From DATCJU01 sp036562635 (GTDB lineage Bacteria; Actinomycetota; Actinomycetes; Mycobacteriales; Pseudonocardiaceae), in assembly GCA_036562635.1 (NCBI GenBank), contig DATCJU010000085.1, forward strand, positions 1 to 8,463: a stretch of 8,463 nucleotides of DNA, given 5' to 3'. The first letter of the stretch is position 1; every line of letters starts with the position of its first letter. Positions 5,924 through 8,463 of the stretch are shown here, in pieces. The notes under the pieces are model-generated. The model saw nothing but the letters and a program-made list of their open reading frames with translations, was not told the DNA's origin and searched no databases. Both the position numbers and the translations under genes were made by a program.

Positions 5924-6537
5924 TCGCTGCGGCCGGTGCGCTGGCCCTCGGGGAGTGCACGCTCGGACTCGGCTTCGTGGTCCCCGGTGAGTCGGGGTTG
6001 CTGGTCGCGTCCGCCACGGTCACCGACCGTCAGACGTTCCTGGTGATGTGCGCCGTCGTCGCGGTGTGCGCGGCGGTGGGGGACACCATCGGCTACCTGC
6101 TCGGCCGGCGCTACGGGCCCGCGTTGCGGGAGAGCCGGGTGGTGCGCCGGGTCGGACAGAACCACTGGGACCGGGCCGGCAAGCTGCTGTGTCGTAACGG
6201 AGGACGCGCGGTCTTCACCGCCCGGTTCCTGCCCGTGGTCCGCACCCTCATGCCCGCGGCGGCGGGAGCCTCCGGGCTGACCTACCGGCGGTTCCTTCCC
6301 GCATCGTTGGTCGGTGCGTTCTCCTGGTCCGCCCTGCACATCGGTATCGGCGCCGCGGCCGGCGCCTCGGCCCGCTACATCGAGAAGATGCTGGGCACGG
6401 CGAGCTGGATCGTGATGGGCCTGCTCGTCGTAGTGGGGGTGAGCGTGGTGCTGGTGCGCCGCCGTCGGACGGCCCGGGCGGCCGCGCGGGCCGAGGCGGG
6501 TGGTGACCCCGAACCGGAGCTGGAGGTCACGCGCTGA
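5866..6537 (+). CDS. DedA/SNARE-associated family integral membrane protein
   Basis: A 223-residue inner-membrane protein of the DedA (DUF/VTT) family. Studied members act in lipid-carrier recycling (undecaprenyl phosphate or phospholipid flipping), envelope homeostasis or selenite uptake; which applies here cannot be told. Family landmarks are an acidic residue in the first hydrophobic region (E30) before FVVPGESGLLVASA (37-50) and the PGE motif. Others are GDTIGYLLGRRYG (72-84), FTARFLPVVRTLMPAAAG (117-134) with the conserved arginines R120 and R126, and SWSALHIGIGAAAG (153-166). Hydrophobic segments lie about 17-50, 56-80, 143-166 and 179-197, followed by an Arg-rich then acidic cytoplasmic tail. 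The start is GTG 5866. It converges on tetR with a 37-bp gap. Confidence 0.92.
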   Translation: MAWISEALESLASLPRPVVIAAAGALALGECTLGLGFVVPGESGLLVASATVTDRQTFLVMCAVVAVCAAVGDTIGYLLGRRYGPALRESRVVRRVGQNHWDRAGKLLCRNGGRAVFTARFLPVVRTLMPAAAGASGLTYRRFLPASLVGAFSWSALHIGIGAAAGASARYIEKMLGTASWIVMGLLVVVGVSVVLVRRRRTARAAARAEAGGDPEPELEVTR

Positions 6538-6544
6538 GCCGCAC

Positions 6545-6558
6545 CCGGGTGCACCCGG
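6545..6558. terminator. Short palindrome between convergent dedA and tetR
   Basis: CCGGGTGCACCCGG is a perfect 14-bp dyad (5-bp stem, TGCA loop) in the 37-bp gap between two convergent genes, so it could serve as a weak two-way terminator. There is no T-run on either strand, and the stem is short. Confidence 0.3.
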
Positions 6559-6574
6559 TCGGTGGGGCTACGGA

Positions 6575-7231
6575 TCAGTGCGACGCCGCCGGATCGCCCT
6601 CGGACGAGACGGCGATCGCACCGGGCGTGGTGAGTGCGGCCATGGCCATGCGGTGCAGCAGCTCGGCCATAGCGGTGCGGTCCAGGTGGGCACTGTGCGG
6701 CGTGGAGTTGAGCAGGCCGAACACCGCGTGGGCGGCGGCTCGTGCCGCCGGCTCCTCGGTGTCCGGGACGACCTGGCAGATCACCTGCACCCAGACCTCG
6801 ACGTAGGCGCGCTGCAGGGCACGCACCCGACGCTGGTCCTCCTCGGCGAGATTGGCCAGGTTGCGCTCGTGCACGGTGATCAGTGACGGGTTGTCCAGCG
6901 CGAAGTCGATGTGCCAGCGCACCAGTTCACCGAGCGCCTCCTGCGGGTCGGCGGCCCGTGCCACCCGCTCCCGCCCGCCGGCGAGCAGCTTCTCACTGAT
7001 CGTCACCAGCATCTCGCCGAGCATGGCGTCCTTGCTGCGGAAGTGACGGTACAGGCCGGGGCCGGAGATGCCGACCGCCGAGCCGATGTCGTCGATTCCC
7101 ACGCCGTGGAATCCGTGGCGGGCGAACAGCTCGGCCGCGGCGGCCAGGATCTGCTCCCGTCGGGAGGTCTTGCCCCGCGTCCGGGCGGCGCTCCACCGGG
7201 GGTACTGGTCGGGCGTAGCTGTGCTCGTCAC
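6575..7231 (-). CDS. TetR-family transcriptional repressor, BkaR-like, of the adjacent acyl-CoA carboxylase gene
   Basis: A 218-residue regulator (from GTG 7231-7229). The N-terminal DNA-binding domain covers about residues 24-70: REQILAAAAELFARHGFHGV, then IDDIGSAVGISGPGLYRHF, the classic TetR helix-turn-helix, then RSKDAML. The rest is helical ligand-binding and dimer domain (ALGELVRWHIDFALDNPSLI; QRAYVEVWVQVICQVVPDTE). The length is typical. It is divergent from a methylcrotonyl-CoA-type carboxylase gene across 101 bp that holds two matching inverted sites, so autorepression plus control of that gene is likely. From memory, the TetR protein BkaR (Rv2506) of mycobacteria sits beside accD1/accA1 genes for branched-chain keto-acid breakdown; the likeness is by context and pattern only. 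Start choice: the ATG at 7240 overlaps a TAGCAT -10 box, whereas GTG 7231 lies 7 nt behind it, which suggests a leaderless message. Confidence 0.9.
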   Translation of the reverse strand: MTSTATPDQYPRWSAARTRGKTSRREQILAAAAELFARHGFHGVGIDDIGSAVGISGPGLYRHFRSKDAMLGEMLVTISEKLLAGGRERVARAADPQEALGELVRWHIDFALDNPSLITVHERNLANLAEEDQRRVRALQRAYVEVWVQVICQVVPDTEEPAARAAAHAVFGLLNSTPHSAHLDRTAMAELLHRMAMAALTTPGAIAVSSEGDPAASH

Positions 7232-7238
7232 GGGGGAC

Positions 7239-7244
7239 ATGCTA
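7239..7244 (-). promoter_or_regulatory. -10 box (TAGCAT, minus strand) for tetR
   Basis: On the minus strand TAGCAT is followed by 7 nt (GTCCCCC) and then GTG 7231, the leaderless layout. The -35 region falls inside operator site 1, so repressor bound there would block this promoter. No consensus -35 is seen. Confidence 0.5.
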
Positions 7245-7254
7245 GACGGTGCGG

Positions 7255-7270
7255 GTTAGTGGACGTTAAC
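7255..7270 (+). promoter_or_regulatory. Operator site 1 (tetR-proximal)
   Basis: GTTAGTGGACGTTAAC is the exact reverse complement of site 2. By itself it is an imperfect dyad with GTTA...TAAC ends, as in many TetR operators. It covers the expected -35 region of tetR, 11 bp from its -10 box. The repressor is inferred to be the adjacent TetR protein. Confidence 0.75.
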
Positions 7271-7288
7271 ATCGGAGCCGATCGCAGG

Positions 7289-7304
7289 GTTAACGTCCAC
7301 TAAC
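7289..7304 (+). promoter_or_regulatory. Operator site 2 (accD1-proximal)
   Basis: GTTAACGTCCACTAAC is the exact reverse complement of site 1, with centres 34 bp apart. It overlaps the likely -10 of accD1 (TAACGT, 7301-7306) and ends 28 nt before the accD1 start codon. Confidence 0.75.
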
Positions 7305-7306
7305 GT
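7301..7306 (+). promoter_or_regulatory. Possible -10 box (TAACGT) for accD1
   Basis: TAACGT fits TAnnnT and would start the transcript near 7313, leaving a leader of about 20 nt with GAGGG (7316-7320) and GAGAG (7322-7326) as weak Shine-Dalgarno candidates. No -35 consensus is found 16-18 bp upstream. Confidence 0.35.
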
Positions 7307-7332
7307 CGGGAGTGCGAGGGCGAGAGCACGAC

Positions 7333-8463
7333 ATGGATGCGCCTGTCCTGACCAGCAAGGCCGACCCCACCTCCGAGAGTTTCCAGCGCCACGTGGAGGA
7401 GCACACCGCGTTGGTCGCCGACCTGCGGCAGCGGTTGGCCGAGACCCGCAAGGGCGGCCCGGAGCGCGCCCGGCAGCGGCACGTCGAGCGCGGAAAGCTC
7501 CTGCCACGTGACCGGGTGGACGCCCTGGTCGACCCGGGTTCCCCGTTCCTGGAACTGTCCCCGCTGGCCGCCCTCGACATGTACGACAACGAGGCACCCG
7601 CAGCCGGGATCATCACCGGGGTCGGGCGGGTCAGCGGCCGTGAGTGCGTGATCGTGGCCAACGACGCCACCGTCAAGGGCGGCACCTACTACCCGATGAC
7701 GGTGAAGAAGCACCTGCGCGCCCAGGAGGTCGCGCTGGCCAACAACCTGCCGTGCATCTACCTGGTCGACTCCGGGGGAGCGTTCCTGCCCCGCCAGGAC
7801 GAGGTGTTCCCGGACCGCGACCACTTCGGTCGCATCTTCTACAACCAGGCCACCATGTCCGCCCGTGGCATCCCGCAGATCGCCGCGGTGATGGGCTCCT
7901 GCACCGCGGGCGGCGCCTACGTGCCGGCGATGAGCGACGAGGCGGTCATCGTCCGCAACCAGGGCACGATCTTCCTGGGCGGCCCGCCGCTGGTGAAGGC
8001 GGCCACCGGTGAGGTGGTCACCGCAGAGGAACTGGGCGGTGGCGAGCTGCACTCGCGCGTCTCCGGGGTCACCGACCACCTGGCCGAGGACGACGCGCAC
8101 GCCCTGCAGATCGTCCGCTCCATCGTCTCCACCCTCGGGCCGCGCCCACCACGTCCCTGGGAGGTGGCGCCCAGCGAGGAACCGGTCGTCAACCCCGCCG
8201 AGCTGTACGGGGTGGTGCCCACCGACCCGCGCATCCCCTACGACGTGCGCGAGGTCATCGCCCGCATCGTCGACGGCAGCCGGTTCCAGGAGTTCAAGCG
8301 GGAGTACGGCACCACCCTGGTCACCGGGTTCGCCCGTATCCACGGCCACCCCGTGGGCATCGTGGCCAACAACGGCATCCTGTTCAGCGAGTCCGCGCTC
8401 AAGGGCGCCCACTTCATCGAGCTGTGCGACCAGCGCAGCATCCCGCTGGTGTTCCTGCAGAAC
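7333..8463 (+). CDS. accD1: Methylcrotonyl-CoA-type carboxylase, carboxyltransferase (beta) subunit, C-terminus beyond window
   Basis: From ATG 7333, 377 codons stay open to the window end; the family is about 520-540 residues, so roughly the last 150 are missing. The enzyme moves the carboxyl group from biotin to an acyl-CoA, probably 3-methylcrotonyl-CoA in leucine breakdown, together with a biotin-carrying alpha subunit expected downstream. The sequence shows RGKLLPRDRVDALVDPGSPF (53-72) and GGTYYPMTVKKHLRAQEVA (116-134). LVDSGGAFLPRQDEVFPDRD (144-163) and GRIFYNQATMSARGIPQIA (166-184) are typical of MCC beta rather than propionyl-CoA or acetyl-CoA carboxylases. MGSCTAGGAYVPAMSDE (187-203) builds an oxyanion hole and GELHSRVSGVTDHLA (237-251) follows. 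NNGILFSESALKGAHFIELC (346-365) begins the second carboxyltransferase half. Geranyl-CoA carboxylase is the main alternative. Two TetR-type sites upstream indicate repression by the divergent regulator. Confidence 0.93.
   Translation, partial: MDAPVLTSKADPTSESFQRHVEEHTALVADLRQRLAETRKGGPERARQRHVERGKLLPRDRVDALVDPGSPFLELSPLAALDMYDNEAPAAGIITGVGRVSGRECVIVANDATVKGGTYYPMTVKKHLRAQEVALANNLPCIYLVDSGGAFLPRQDEVFPDRDHFGRIFYNQATMSARGIPQIAAVMGSCTAGGAYVPAMSDEAVIVRNQGTIFLGGPPLVKAATGEVVTAEELGGGELHSRVSGVTDHLAEDDAHALQIVRSIVSTLGPRPPRPWEVAPSEEPVVNPAELYGVVPTDPRIPYDVREVIARIVDGSRFQEFKREYGTTLVTGFARIHGHPVGIVANNGILFSESALKGAHFIELCDQRSIPLVFLQN

Noticed and set aside
7271..7282. ATCGG-AG-CCGAT dyad between the two tetR/accD1 operators, as a third operator
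   Set aside because: It shares no sequence with the two 16-bp sites and is not centred on the larger inverted repeat, so it is more likely incidental.
1..8463. Mobile element, CRISPR, tRNA or recent horizontal transfer
   Set aside because: No transposase or integrase motif, no periodic repeats, no tRNA-like fold and no shift in codon bias was seen; the only exact long repeat is the SHOCT-coding segment.

Overview
The window reads as ordinary chromosome of a high-GC actinobacterium. Codon third positions are almost all G or C, several starts look leaderless behind TAnnnT -10 boxes, and the TetR/acyl-CoA carboxylase locus resembles the leucine-catabolism locus of mycobacteria and related mycolata. 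A pseudonocardial or similar lineage is possible, but no RNA gene or marker is present to fix the genus. I see no mobile element, tRNA, rRNA or CRISPR array.

Layout from left to right. (1) Minus strand 1-912: N-terminal two thirds of a PLP-dependent aromatic-L-amino-acid-type decarboxylase; the window edge cuts it exactly at the PLP lysine. (2) Divergent from it, plus strand 1032-1955 and 2016-2918: two tandem paralogues of unknown function with a DUF4429-like body and a C-terminal SHOCT domain. Each has its own -10 box placed for leaderless translation. The last 92 bp of the two genes, coding for SHOCT and the stop codon, are identical although the rest has diverged to roughly half identity by eye. 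(3) 3059-4663: a secreted D-alanyl-D-alanine carboxypeptidase/endopeptidase (PBP4/DacB, peptidase family S13) with a good promoter and a strong hairpin behind it. (4) 4985-5449: a small multi-pass membrane protein, not recognised. (5) 5866-6537: a DedA-family membrane protein with a long upstream region that holds a structured element and a possible 48-codon ORF. (6) Minus strand 6575-7231: a TetR-family repressor. (7) Plus strand from 7333 to the window end: the carboxyltransferase (beta) subunit of a methylcrotonyl-CoA-type carboxylase.

The best-supported functional unit is the divergent tetR/accD1 pair. The 101-bp gap between them carries two exact inverted copies of a 16-bp TetR-type half-palindromic site, one at each promoter, so the repressor probably controls itself and branched-chain (leucine) acyl-CoA catabolism. 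The three envelope genes (DacB, the small membrane protein, DedA) sit in one orientation, but a strong terminator follows dacB and the gaps are long, so they are probably separate transcription units.

The most open biology is the DUF4429-SHOCT pair: an uncharacterised duplicated gene with evidence of local gene conversion in the SHOCT module. I found no clear new multi-gene system.
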